Assembly (NCBI GenBank): GCA_018818835.1 | Contig: JAHIRD010000150.1 | Span: 56,730-120,729, forward strand | Length of the DNA stretch: 64,000 nt | Source of the DNA: Pseudomonadota bacterium | GTDB lineage: Bacteria > Desulfobacterota > Desulfobacteria > Desulfobacterales > Desulfolunaceae | Reading direction: 5' to 3' | In this document: positions 1 through 8,143 of the stretch, one piece after another | How positions within the stretch are numbered: the stretch's first letter is position 1 | Layout of the letters: each line of letters starts with the position of its first letter | The notes under the pieces: model-generated | Databases searched by the model: none | The model's input: only the letters and a program-made list of their open reading frames with translations | Told to the model about the DNA's origin: nothing | Position numbers and translations under genes: made by a program

Positions 1-718
1 CGCTGCCATAAACAAAAACTGGGTCAAGGGATTTGCTGGTTGAAAATCCGGCGGACAGTGAATAAAAACCCGACCCTGTGGACAGGGCGTTGTCCACATC
101 GATTTTGTAGGGGCTTGTACCGGACGGAATGACAATGGACCCATTATAGATAAAGCTGAGGCTTTTTCCATCTGATTTGCTGGGCTGCCATAATCCACCC
201 AGGGATAAATCTCCGATGTCCGTTGTGTTCCGCTCATTGGACGTGGACCGCTGATCACTTTTGTAAATAAACGGAACACTTGAGTTCAGGGTGATATTGT
301 TTTTCAGCGCATACTTCATGATCACCGAGTTGGTGAGATTGTGGTTGCTGGAATGGTCCACCTGGGGCGATGGTGAGAGGCTTTCAAGGATATCCGTCGA
401 ATTGTAACCATAGGTAAATCCATAGGTAAGTTCAAGGGAACCTTCCCTGGCAAGGGAATAATCCTGGCCTGCTGCGGTGAGAATTTCTTTTTCATGATCG
501 GTCTGCTCATCCAGGGTTGCCTCAAGCTTGTTGCGGACATCGGCTTCTTCCCGCAGGCGGTTGATTTCTTCCTGAAGGGCCTCCATTTTCGAGCTCAGAT
601 CCTGCATGGTCATTACCGTGCCCGAGGACGTATCATAATCATTCTCGGCCAATGCCGGAACAACAAGCATCAAGACCATGTGGAAAACCAACATGAGTTT
701 TTTAATGTGTGCAGCCAA
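1..718 (-). CDS. Secreted outer-membrane barrel-like protein, N-terminal part (gene runs off the left edge)
   Basis: The open frame starts with TTG at 718, seven bases after a strong GGAGG (726-730), and stays open to base 1, so the C-terminus is outside the window. A signal peptide (hydrophobic stretch ending PALA, about residues 9-24) is followed by a short coiled-coil-like segment (about residues 40-65) of the type that precedes outer-membrane barrels. After it comes a Ser/Thr/Asn-rich region of alternating strands (LELTYGFTYGYN, LSFIYNGSIVIPSG) like outer-membrane 'transporter' or porin-like barrels. It lies 68 bp downstream of the C39-type peptidase gene and is probably cotranscribed. 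By position and type it could correspond to a Fil-type outer-membrane partner, but I do not recognise the family from sequence alone. Confidence 0.7.
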   Translation of the reverse strand, partial: MAAHIKKLMLVFHMVLMLVVPALAENDYDTSSGTVMTMQDLSSKMEALQEEINRLREEADVRNKLEATLDEQTDHEKEILTAAGQDYSLAREGSLELTYGFTYGYNSTDILESLSPSPQVDHSSNHNLTNSVIMKYALKNNITLNSSVPFIYKSDQRSTSNERNTTDIGDLSLGGLWQPSKSDGKSLSFIYNGSIVIPSGTSPYKIDVDNALSTGSGFYSLSAGFSTSKSLDPVFVYGS

Positions 719-786
719 TTACTTTCCTCCAACAGAGAATTATCGATGTTATGCTGTGAACCTTATATATAAAATACGATACACCA

Positions 787-1536
787 TTATGGTTTATAAT
801 ACTGTCTGACCTCCGGGATTTCTTTGATCGCCTGATCAATATCAAGGGGTGTTCGTTCAATGATGTTGGGATCCAAAAAGGTCATGGCCGTCTTTTCATC
901 AATATAAAGAAGGTCTTCGGTCCTTAATTTCAAAGCATGGCTGGGTTTCCGGGCACTTGAGGATACAACGAACATGACATTTTCGAACCAGAGTTCTTCA
1001 AATTGGGCCAGGGTGTAACTGCTGTGGCCCCTCCATGGATCAGCGATGAAAATATGACCTTGGTGAACCCCTTTGACCACAACAAAATGTCTGTATTCGA
1101 AAATTTTGATGGGAACGATACAGGGCCAGAATTCCGAATCGGTCAGATCCTCAAGGTTGCCTTTGTAGCCGTTGGCCTCATAGCCCAGGGCATTAACGAA
1201 TTTTTTCATATCCAAAAGGGAAAAGGCCCGTCTTTGTTTGATGCGCTCTGGATCTCCATATTGCAGCATACCGTGGATAACTTGTTTTTCGCTGAAATTT
1301 TCACCCAGGTAATATCTCAGAATTGTGGCAAGTGCCGCAGATCCACAGCTGTAATCATAGGATTGCTTGATAATCCGGTCTGTCTGAAAGTCAGACAGAG
1401 GTTTGATTGTGTGCCGAGTTGCGAGACTTGGGCCGGTTCCCGTTTCGATAAGCCATTCTCCTTTTGGCGTGGGGCTTATGGGGTGAAAACTACTGAATAT
1501 TGCTATACCAATAACAAAAGCAATAAGCACATGCAT
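787..1536 (-). CDS. Secreted C39-like cysteine peptidase (FilB-like)
   Basis: This 249-aa protein has an N-terminal hydrophobic segment (residues 2-16) and a papain-fold C39-like domain. The oxyanion Gln and catalytic Cys are in QSYDYSCGSAA (Q58, C64), the His in YRHFVVVKG (H150) and the Asp in ADPWRG (D166), so the catalytic set is complete. No transporter domain is attached, unlike C39 domains of bacteriocin exporters, so it probably acts in the periplasm as a free peptidase. The ATG at 1536 has GGAG nine bases upstream. Its neighbours are an outer-membrane-barrel-like gene downstream and several exported proteins with a common N-terminal signature. The same combination is seen in the Acinetobacter fil cluster, where FilB is annotated as a C39 family peptidase. 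The substrate is inferred to be those exported proteins, but nothing in the sequence proves it. Confidence 0.8.
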   Translation of the reverse strand: MHVLIAFVIGIAIFSSFHPISPTPKGEWLIETGTGPSLATRHTIKPLSDFQTDRIIKQSYDYSCGSAALATILRYYLGENFSEKQVIHGMLQYGDPERIKQRRAFSLLDMKKFVNALGYEANGYKGNLEDLTDSEFWPCIVPIKIFEYRHFVVVKGVHQGHIFIADPWRGHSSYTLAQFEELWFENVMFVVSSSARKPSHALKLRTEDLLYIDEKTAMTFLDPNIIERTPLDIDQAIKEIPEVRQYYKP

Positions 1537-1664
1537 GTTTTATAGCTCCGTGACTTCTTCAGCACAGGCAGACAAGCCCCATGGAAGAATAATCATAATT
1601 GCAATTCAAACCATAAATCACATGGCGTATTGCATGTTAATCGGGGGAACCAAATTGATTTGTG

Positions 1665-1677
1665 TAAACATTGTTTT
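1665..1677. promoter_or_regulatory. Putative TetR operator, copy 1
   Basis: TAAACA-T-TGTTTT matches the palindrome TAAACA-W-TGTTTA with one mismatch. It lies 128 bp upstream of the C39 peptidase start and belongs to a set of similar sites in the first 13.3 kb. Confidence 0.55.
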
Positions 1678-1863
1678 ATCCATCCAATATCAGGGATTTG
1701 AACGATTGTAAAGTAAAAATGGCTTATAATTTATCAGTTTGGGAATTATTCATGATGTTAAAAAAAGAAGGGGTTCCCCAGGCCCGGGAAAAAAGAAGGG
1801 TTTTTATAAACCCACAGCCAAAATGGAAATGGAGATAACGAAGAAACGGTTCAACGAGATTGA

Positions 1864-2016
1864 TTAATGAACTTGAAAAAAGTCAACGGATGGATGGCCA
1901 TGGAAAAAGGTCCATAGGCAAGGCATAGTGTTTGGCCGGGCGTGAAGGCATACTCGAGCGTATGTCGAAAGGTCCGGCCAAACACTATAACGCCGCATAT
2001 GGGACTCGACGCCATC
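1864..2016. repeat. MITE-like element, family A, full-length copy 1 (153 bp)
   Basis: This copy matches the 28255-28407 copy in inverse orientation, with the same length. The ends are imperfect terminal inverted repeats of the form GATGNNNTCGTAAAAAG; the left end here is diverged. The centre holds TAGTGTTTGGCCGG and its inverse around a small loop, so the whole element can fold into a long hairpin. It ends exactly one base before the stop codon of the 309-aa exported protein. No coding capacity is visible. The rest of the 1537-2016 gap holds only the operator at 1665. Confidence 0.8.
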
Positions 2017-2946
2017 CTAATTTGCAGTGATGAATATGTTACCACCATTGATCGTGGTGTTGCCCCCTGTCATTGAAAACGATCCCAGGGTCTGGTTCCT
2101 ATCGGGAGGGAGGTGGGCATTGTCATGTTGCGTCCATGGACGTGTGCTGTTCGACATCCTGACCTGGAAGTTTACGTCCATGCGAGCGACCAGATGATTC
2201 AATGAAATATGAACATAACGTTCGCCATCCGGGATTATCAGATATTCCGTAACGTGGGTAAGGGGATCAATCGTCTTGATGACGGGTGTCCATAAGGTGT
2301 TCGCACCGGTTCCGCGGGGTAGAAGAATCGCCATGCTCCCATCCACTGCTTTTCCGGTGGTGATGGTCTGACGATTGGGATAAATCGTAAAGGTTTGTTC
2401 TGTCTGGGTGATCTCGTCAGAGGAAAAAACGTGGCCCTGATAGCTGCACAGATAATTACCTGTCAGACCCTCGGGCAAATCAATGCGTGCCCGTGAGATC
2501 GTCACGTCTTTGGTTGGAACATTCGGATTATTGTCAAAAAATTCCGGAACACGAGTTTGGCCTTTGAGAGTCCCTTCAAAGACAACAAAGGAATACATGC
2601 CATTGGCAGCATTTTCCGTTTGATAAACCACATTTTCAACAAAGGCATTCGCGTAAAAAATCTCCCGGTAAACATAGCCGAATTCATCCTGGGCATCACG
2701 CCCGATAAATTCTATGGTTACGGTCTGGTGAACTCCGTTTGTGCCTTGGGAATACGAACTCATTTCCTGATCTGTCTGGATTGCGGGAAAGAAGATGTCC
2801 TGTCCGATAAAGGCAGGGTTGTCACTGACGGCCTTGCCGGATATCTTGTCCAGTGATTCATTTGACAGCTGTTCGAGGCTGCTTGCCGATAAGGACGAAA
2901 GAATCAAGGCAACCACAATGTAAATACAGACAGCAGGTCGTTTCAT
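2017..2946 (-). CDS. Exported protein with SLDKISGK-type N-terminal signature
   Basis: A 309-aa protein with a clear signal peptide (residues 1-23, ending SASS) followed at once by LEQLSNESLDKISGKA. This is a diverged version of the signature shared with five other exported proteins here. The body is rich in predicted strands and has few Cys. Near the C-terminus TLGSF..GGNTTINGG closely resembles TLGSF..TGNTTIVGS of the protein at 4894-5451, so the two share both end motifs. The gene has a perfect TAAACA-T-TGTTTA operator 38 bp upstream of the ATG and lies between the TetR gene and the peptidase gene, all on the minus strand. Its function is unknown; I infer a surface or fibre subunit. A family A repeat abuts the stop codon. 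Confidence 0.75.
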   Translation of the reverse strand: MKRPAVCIYIVVALILSSLSASSLEQLSNESLDKISGKAVSDNPAFIGQDIFFPAIQTDQEMSSYSQGTNGVHQTVTIEFIGRDAQDEFGYVYREIFYANAFVENVVYQTENAANGMYSFVVFEGTLKGQTRVPEFFDNNPNVPTKDVTISRARIDLPEGLTGNYLCSYQGHVFSSDEITQTEQTFTIYPNRQTITTGKAVDGSMAILLPRGTGANTLWTPVIKTIDPLTHVTEYLIIPDGERYVHISLNHLVARMDVNFQVRMSNSTRPWTQHDNAHLPPDRNQTLGSFSMTGGNTTINGGNIFITAN

Positions 2947-2983
2947 TCATTGCTCCCGGTCACGAAAATACTATTATTGATAA

Positions 2984-2996
2984 TAAACATTGTTTA
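2984..2996. promoter_or_regulatory. Putative TetR operator, copy 2 (perfect palindrome)
   Basis: TAAACA-T-TGTTTA is a perfect 13-bp palindrome starting 38 bp upstream of the ATG at 2946, where a repressor could block transcription of the 309-aa exported protein. Confidence 0.65.
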
Positions 2997-3122
2997 GTGA
3001 ATGGTAGCAGAGTCAAATTATACGGTCAATAAAAAAAATAGTGCTGGAAGTATTAGGCTATGAATTGCCTGAAAATTAGAAATAAGAGCAGCTATATATA
3101 AGGTTGTTCTATTGTCTTGACC

Positions 3123-3746
3123 TTATGCAGGGATTCCTTTTTTAAATATTTTAGCAATAAGGGTTACAAGCAGATGAATGTGTTCTTCTGCATTCTCAAT
3201 GTCTTTGCCCGGATAATTTCTGAAGGTCATCAAGGTGCCCATGACGGCCGAGATGAAGGCATGGGATAAGGTCCGGTCAGGATCTTCGATTCCGGCTATG
3301 TTAAGGACCTGGATGATTTTGTCGATAAAGGCGGTTTGAAGGGCCTGGAAACGGGTGAGCAAGTAGTCGGGCATGTTTCCCTTGATCATCAGATAGCTCA
3401 TCATCTGAAAGGTCGCCTGGTTATGGATCAGGTGGTCGACAATGGCTTTGGCCATGTCCTCAAGGGGTTCGGCCGGGGGCATGTGGCTTGCTTCCGCCAG
3501 GGTTTCCTGAAAAACAGTACGAATGGCTGAAAGGTCCTTGATAAACGCTTCCATAAACAGTTCTTCCTGGCTGGGAAAGTACCTGTAAATAGCCGCAGGG
3601 GACACACCTGCTTCAGCGGCAATATCACGCATACCTATTTCATCAAAGGGCTTCTGCTCGAAAAGCTTTAAAACAGCTTCCAGGATAAGGTTCTTTCGAG
3701 CTTCCCGTTCATCTTCCCTGAGTTGTTTGAGGATTGAACTTGACAC
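3123..3746 (-). CDS. TetR/AcrR family transcriptional regulator
   Basis: A 207-aa protein with a classical TetR N-terminal helix-turn-helix (about residues 22-60: IGMRDIAAEAGVSPAAIYRYF, then PSQEELFMEAF) and an all-helical C-terminal ligand-binding region. The start is GTG at 3746, preceded by AAGGA seven bases upstream; nearby ATGs are in other frames. Divergent to it lies the first of the small signature proteins (4146). Palindromic sites TAAACA-W-TGTTTA or close variants occur upstream of this gene itself and of most genes of the exported-protein region. The simplest reading is autoregulation plus control of the region. The ligand is unknown. Confidence 0.9.
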   Translation of the reverse strand: MSSSILKQLREDEREARKNLILEAVLKLFEQKPFDEIGMRDIAAEAGVSPAAIYRYFPSQEELFMEAFIKDLSAIRTVFQETLAEASHMPPAEPLEDMAKAIVDHLIHNQATFQMMSYLMIKGNMPDYLLTRFQALQTAFIDKIIQVLNIAGIEDPDRTLSHAFISAVMGTLMTFRNYPGKDIENAEEHIHLLVTLIAKIFKKGIPA

Positions 3747-3784
3747 ATCATGATCCTTTTTTTGGTGTTATTTAAAAAAAGTAA

Positions 3785-3816
3785 ATAACATAGTTTACGC
3801 ATATAAACAATAGTTA
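3785..3816. promoter_or_regulatory. Putative TetR autoregulatory operator pair, copy 3
   Basis: Two imperfect versions of the palindrome lie side by side: ATAACATAGTTTA at 3785-3797 and TAAACAATAGTTA at 3804-3816, 38-70 bp upstream of the TetR start at 3746. The surrounding gap (3747-4145) is very AT-rich and should hold the divergent promoters for the regulator and the 4146 gene. Confidence 0.5.
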
Positions 3817-3987
3817 TTGAAATTGTTTTTAAAAATTAAGGGAGGCTGAGCGGGAATATAAGGACTAATTAGCTGAATTTGAAATGGAAAAATATTTTAA
3901 TAAAATCATAATATTTGATGAAATATACATGAATAATATCCTGAAATCAACATATTAACGGATGTTTTAAAAAAATTTATTATACAC

Positions 3988-4042
3988 TTGACAAAGATAT
4001 GCGGATGTGCAAATTTATTTTAAAACATGTAAACAATGTTCG
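3988..4042 (+). promoter_or_regulatory. Candidate promoter and TetR operator, copy 4, upstream of the 4146 gene
   Basis: A TTGACA hexamer (3988-3993) is followed by a T/A-rich stretch that could hold the -10, then TAAACA-A-TGTTCG (4030-4042), which matches the operator palindrome with two mismatches in the right arm. The site is 104 bp upstream of the ATG at 4146. The -10 assignment is uncertain. Confidence 0.45.
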
Positions 4043-4145
4043 TTCTATTTTTGATTGTTATTTGATGTTTTCTGGTAAGGAACATTCGGGATATTTATTT
4101 CTTGAATAACCTGACCATAACGAATCATAAGACACGGGATCGTGA

Positions 4146-4694
4146 ATGAAACACGTATTTTTTTTAATTTTACTGGTGATCATACCCGCATCCTGTCTTG
4201 CGATTGAAGAGATGAATGACAATGACCTGAACATGGTAACAGCCCAGGACGGTGTCACGGTGATTCTTGAAGATTTCAAGATTACCCATCATATGGGGCT
4301 GATGTCCATTGGTGGCGAAGACGGTCTTGGAATACCCTCTGCACCTGAAGGGGCGTGGTTTGTTTTTGACAGCACCCGCATTCTTGAGTTGAATGTTGAA
4401 CGGGGCTGTTTTGATATTGATGCGCTGACAACAGGTGCTTCCGGCTATGATCTGGGTGCCCATGGGGATTCCATCGCCGGAAACACATCGTCTGTATTGA
4501 TCAGTTTTAATGAGGCTTATTTCCATATCAATATGACGGACGCGCTGCTCACGCTAAAATTCGCGAACAACCCCCAGGGACTTCCCGGAGACGGTGTGAC
4601 AACATTTTCTGACACGGTATGCAATTTTGCCTTGAACGGATCAACCATCACCATCAAAAGTGATGATGCTAAAATGTTTATTTTCCCCCATTGA
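4146..4694 (+). CDS. Small exported protein with VTAQDGVT signature (paralogue 1)
   Basis: A 182-aa protein with a signal peptide (residues 1-19, ending CLA) followed by IEEMNDNDLNMVTAQDGVT (residues 20-38). This signature resembles the start of FilA/DUF6160-type proteins as I remember them. It is paralogous to the proteins at 4894-5451 and 13258-13803: all have the VT(A)xxGVT motif, a Gly/Asp-rich segment (GGEDGLG here), similar length and a C-terminal strand ending in an aromatic-rich tail (MFIFPH). Its role is unknown; small exported subunits beside a C39-type peptidase suggest a structural or fibre component. An operator-like site lies about 104 bp upstream. Confidence 0.75.
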   Translation: MKHVFFLILLVIIPASCLAIEEMNDNDLNMVTAQDGVTVILEDFKITHHMGLMSIGGEDGLGIPSAPEGAWFVFDSTRILELNVERGCFDIDALTTGASGYDLGAHGDSIAGNTSSVLISFNEAYFHINMTDALLTLKFANNPQGLPGDGVTTFSDTVCNFALNGSTITIKSDDAKMFIFPH

Positions 4695-4724
4695 TGAACG
4701 CATATTTCTTTTATGTGGCAATAT

Positions 4725-4737
4725 ATAACAATGTTTA
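4725..4737 (+). promoter_or_regulatory. Putative TetR operator, copy 5
   Basis: ATAACA-A-TGTTTA has a perfect right arm and a left arm with two mismatches to the palindrome. It lies 157 bp upstream of the 4894 gene, just after the stop of the 4146 gene, so the second paralogue probably has its own promoter. Confidence 0.45.
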
Positions 4738-4893
4738 TAGATTTAAATGGTGTTTGTTCCAGTGAAATAGCCCAACTCCGACGGCTTTGGATTGCAGAAA
4801 GATCGATGGCCGGTAATGTTAAGGATTCGGTATGTTGCCTCTGGAAAATATGTACAATCAGTGTTACTAACGTAAATTGATGAGGAGGAATGT

Positions 4894-5451
4894 ATGAAAA
4901 AATTAGTATTGATTGCTGTCCTGTTACTTGTACCCTTCACGGCCTTTGCACTTGATTCCATGAATGATTCAGCCCTGGATGAAATGACTGCCCAGCAAGG
5001 GGTCACCATTACATTTGATGGTGTCGTCGTTACCCAGGGTGTTTCCGATTTTTCCTGGGGAGATGGAGATGGACTTGGCGGAACTACAGCGGCCGGTTAT
5101 CTTTTCCTGGAAGAAAGTGGTGCAGGAACGACTGTTTCTCTTGATGGAACAAGTATGACAATTGATGTTGCGACTGCAGGCGTCGGTGGTTATATTGTTG
5201 TACCCGATGGACCCGATGCTGATACGGATCCCGATCTTGCCATTGCTGAAGGCACAACGTTTGTTGCCATCGGCCTTCCCTCAGTCACCGTGGGTGCGGC
5301 TGCAAAAACAACAACTGTTTCACTTATTTCAGCGGCTCCGACTGCAGCGACAGTTCCTACTGCGGCTCAGACCCTGGGATCTTTTTATCAGAATACAACG
5401 GGAAATACGACCATTGTAGGAAGTGTTTATATTTACCCGCATGTAAACTAG
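4894..5451 (+). CDS. Small exported protein with MTAQQGVT signature (paralogue 2)
   Basis: A 185-aa protein with a strong ribosome binding site (GAGGAGGAA) before the ATG, a signal peptide (residues 1-19, ending AFA) and LDSMNDSALDEMTAQQGVT (residues 20-38). The mature part is Thr/Ala/Gly/Val-rich with almost no charge, which is typical of secreted beta-rich fibre or surface subunits. A GDGDGLGG segment aligns with the other two small paralogues. The C-terminus (TLGSF, GNTTIVGS, VYIYPH) matches the C-terminal motif of the 309-aa protein at 2017-2946. The strong SD and a strong hairpin after the stop suggest high expression as a single gene. Confidence 0.8.
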   Translation: MKKLVLIAVLLLVPFTAFALDSMNDSALDEMTAQQGVTITFDGVVVTQGVSDFSWGDGDGLGGTTAAGYLFLEESGAGTTVSLDGTSMTIDVATAGVGGYIVVPDGPDADTDPDLAIAEGTTFVAIGLPSVTVGAAAKTTTVSLISAAPTAATVPTAAQTLGSFYQNTTGNTTIVGSVYIYPHVN

Positions 5452-5465
5452 GTATCATGTCTTAA

Positions 5466-5497
5466 ATGGTAAGGGGCACATGGGTGCCCCTTACCAT
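5466..5497 (+). terminator. Strong hairpin after the 4894 gene
   Basis: A perfect 14-bp stem (ATGGTAAGGGGCAC and its complement) with a 4-base loop starts 15 bp after the stop codon. It has no real T-run, so it may act as an mRNA-stabilising hairpin or a weak terminator that lets some transcription continue into 5626. Confidence 0.55.
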
Positions 5498-5625
5498 GTT
5501 TAATGAATTTTGAAGGATTAATGTATATGGATTTAAAGTTTTATATCTTGATTCACGATATAATGTATATGAATCCTGGTATAAGTTTTTAAGTCTATTA
5601 TTTACCCATAGTGCCGGAAATGTTT

Positions 5626-6945
5626 ATGAAGAATGTCATCATGATCGTATCACTTGTGGGCTGGCTCTTGGGCTTTCCACTGAATGCATTTCCCATTCAT
5701 AATCTTTCGGAAAACGAACTGGGTGAAATCACCGGACAGGATGGTGCGACATTTATCCTTCAGGATTTTGATTTTTTTATTATCAGCCCGGGTATAGAAT
5801 ATCTTGCCACCCATGTTGGACCCTTTGATCCTCCGGCAGACCCCAAACCCGACAATCAACGTGGAACCATAGCCCTGACCGACCTGTTGATCAGTGATGG
5901 TAACAACGGCCCGGTTATCATGTCCACGAATCTGGACTGGGATATATACAGCCAGAATTTTGGGGAACTGGAATATAATTATGCCAGATTTTCTTTTTAT
6001 AATACGAGTGTTACCATGGATCTCGATGTGGGAGATATCGCCATTTCGCCCGTGGATCCCAATAATCCCAGAAATCCCAATGATCCAACCGATGTTCTTC
6101 CCACGGCCAGTCTGGGCGGAGCCCATATCAACGGATTGTCCATTGATGAATTGACTGTATATCTTGGAGCTGCATCCAATAATACAGGCATGGCCGGCGA
6201 AATTGATTTGAGACTTCAGGCTGAATCCATGACTGTGGATGCATTCAGGCATCTGGGCAACGATACACCGGTTATCCTTGAAAATATCATGGTGGCCGGC
6301 TATTTTACAGGGTCAGAGCCGGATTACGACAGATCCTTACCCCTTCCGTATACGACCATACCCGGTATATGGTCACCTGCGCGTGCGGCTGACTATGCGG
6401 ACGGGAATGCCGCCTATGAGCAACAATTGCTGGCAGCCAACCGGTTTGTTCCTGACCCCTCATCCTGGGTGCCCCACGGGGCTTTGAAAATTGGTGATGT
6501 GGAAAACGGGAATCCCTTGAGAATGGATTTTACGGTGGATAGGAATTATTATATTCCCTTCCCTTACGATATTGTATCCGGTGAACCGTCCCAGGATAGC
6601 CGTGTGGAATGGTTTGAAGCAACGTCCGGTGATTTTTTCACCGATGCCAGGGGCTGGAGAGATGGAAAAGATAATTACCTTCAGGATGGCACCCATTACA
6701 ACCCCATAAAAAATCCACGATACAACAAATCGTATATCTCCATTGATACGCCCATTTCAGGTTCCTTGCGAATCGGTGCTCCGGGGGGGGATATTGTTAT
6801 GGTTGACGGGATTGATCTCCAGATCCATGCGGAGATTCCCGGATACGGTTATGGCAATACGCCCAACTCCATACCACGGCCCTATCCGGATCCTGATCTT
6901 GCACCGCCCCAATACGACGAACCCTTTCAATCACAATGGCAATAG
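5626..6945 (+). CDS. Exported protein with ITGQDGAT signature
   Basis: A 439-aa protein. I place the start at ATG 5626 (GGAA eight bases upstream) rather than the in-frame GTG at 5611, because this gives a normal signal peptide (residues 1-22). The signature IHNLSENELGEITGQDGATF follows at residues 24-43. The rest is long, Pro/Asp/Asn-rich and strand-rich, with LTDLLISDG and MVDGIDLQIHAEI segments typical of repeated beta-helix or sandwich modules. The gene ends nine bases before the next start, so it is translationally coupled to the 6954 gene. A larger member of the same exported family; its function is unknown. Confidence 0.75.
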   Translation: MKNVIMIVSLVGWLLGFPLNAFPIHNLSENELGEITGQDGATFILQDFDFFIISPGIEYLATHVGPFDPPADPKPDNQRGTIALTDLLISDGNNGPVIMSTNLDWDIYSQNFGELEYNYARFSFYNTSVTMDLDVGDIAISPVDPNNPRNPNDPTDVLPTASLGGAHINGLSIDELTVYLGAASNNTGMAGEIDLRLQAESMTVDAFRHLGNDTPVILENIMVAGYFTGSEPDYDRSLPLPYTTIPGIWSPARAADYADGNAAYEQQLLAANRFVPDPSSWVPHGALKIGDVENGNPLRMDFTVDRNYYIPFPYDIVSGEPSQDSRVEWFEATSGDFFTDARGWRDGKDNYLQDGTHYNPIKNPRYNKSYISIDTPISGSLRIGAPGGDIVMVDGIDLQIHAEIPGYGYGNTPNSIPRPYPDPDLAPPQYDEPFQSQWQ

Positions 6946-6953
6946 GATCTTTG

Positions 6954-8015
6954 ATGAATAAGAGACACGGTCACATAATATACCTGCTGATTGCGAATGT
7001 TGTTTTGTTTTTCATTATAGCGGGGCAGACCATGGCCGGTATGGAGATCATGAGTGATGATGAACTGGCAGCACTTGACGGCCAGTTTTCATCGGTGACC
7101 ATTGATTCGTTTTATAATGAAAATGATACGGTTCGGATATTTTTAGACCTTCATCTTGAGGTCTATGGGACCATTGATTCTGTCAAAGCCGGTTACTATT
7201 ACCGCGATGCTGCAAGCATGCGGACAAACATGGCACAGATCGGTATGTCGGGCTTTCAGCAGTTTTATGATGTTCAGAAATATGCTTCCAACGATGGGGC
7301 CTATTTTAACTTTGCCAAAATCGAATCGGATTTTAATACCTTGGCACCCCAAGGCGCAGGCACCATTGAACCATGGGGAAATGGCGGTTATCTTTCAAAG
7401 GAATCCACGGTTACCCCGAATACCAATTTCTATGATTGGGATCTTTGGATAGACAATATCAAGCTCGGTGAAAGCCCGGATAAACCCATGTATATGAATG
7501 GTCAGATCATCCGATTGGAATTCGATAACAGTGTGTATGCGGAAAATTCCCATTTAAGGCGGATTATCATTGGAACCAATGACCAACAGGGGAATTTTTA
7601 CAGCAATATGCAACGGTATACCGGTATCGTGAATCCCATGCTCCTTGCCTATACGGCAGGACGATCAGCCGGTGTTGCTGATCCTTATACATATACTCCG
7701 GGGACCATGCAGATGGTCAGGGATTCATTTATCCAGTGCTTTGCCATCAATGTTTTCAATGTTGAGGATCGGGATACGGGCTTCTGGGTTATTATGAATT
7801 TTGAGGGTGACCATGTGGGATTCGAAATGATCTGCGGTCTTCCTGAAAATGCCATTGATTTTTCTTATACCGAAGGATTGAAAGAAGGCGCAAGTTCCAT
7901 TCCCTTATGGGATCCGGACTGGACGCCCTATAAACAAGCAAACGGGATTGCCCATCCCCTTGAAGATCCCTATCATACCTTTCCCCAGTCCGAATCTCAC
8001 AATCAGGGGCCATAA
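6954..8015 (+). CDS. Exported protein with LAALDGQ signature
   Basis: A 353-aa protein. ATG 6954 is preferred over the overlapping ATG at 6936 because AGGA precedes it by about eight bases and the resulting N-terminus is a clean signal peptide (hydrophobic residues 8-24). MEIMSDDELAALDGQF (about residues 30-45) is the most diverged version of the family signature, lacking the DGVT part. The mature part contains aromatic- and Asn-rich strands and no recognised enzyme motif. It is in an operon with the 5626 gene and is followed by a terminator. It is probably the second large component of the same surface structure. Confidence 0.7.
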   Translation: MNKRHGHIIYLLIANVVLFFIIAGQTMAGMEIMSDDELAALDGQFSSVTIDSFYNENDTVRIFLDLHLEVYGTIDSVKAGYYYRDAASMRTNMAQIGMSGFQQFYDVQKYASNDGAYFNFAKIESDFNTLAPQGAGTIEPWGNGGYLSKESTVTPNTNFYDWDLWIDNIKLGESPDKPMYMNGQIIRLEFDNSVYAENSHLRRIIIGTNDQQGNFYSNMQRYTGIVNPMLLAYTAGRSAGVADPYTYTPGTMQMVRDSFIQCFAINVFNVEDRDTGFWVIMNFEGDHVGFEMICGLPENAIDFSYTEGLKEGASSIPLWDPDWTPYKQANGIAHPLEDPYHTFPQSESHNQGP

Positions 8016-8074
8016 GACCTGGGATAGTTGTTTGATTTATTTATTGAAACACGGATTAATTGAACGTATATAAT

Positions 8075-8104
8075 AAACGCCCCTTAATTAAGTGGCGTTT
8101 TTTT
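8075..8104 (+). terminator. Rho-independent terminator
   Basis: An AAACGCC/GGCGTTT stem encloses the palindromic CTTAATTAAG and is followed by a T-run. It ends the 5626-8015 transcription unit. Confidence 0.75.
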
Positions 8105-8143
8105 CTTTAATAAGAATCCATAAACAAACATGGTGTATTCATA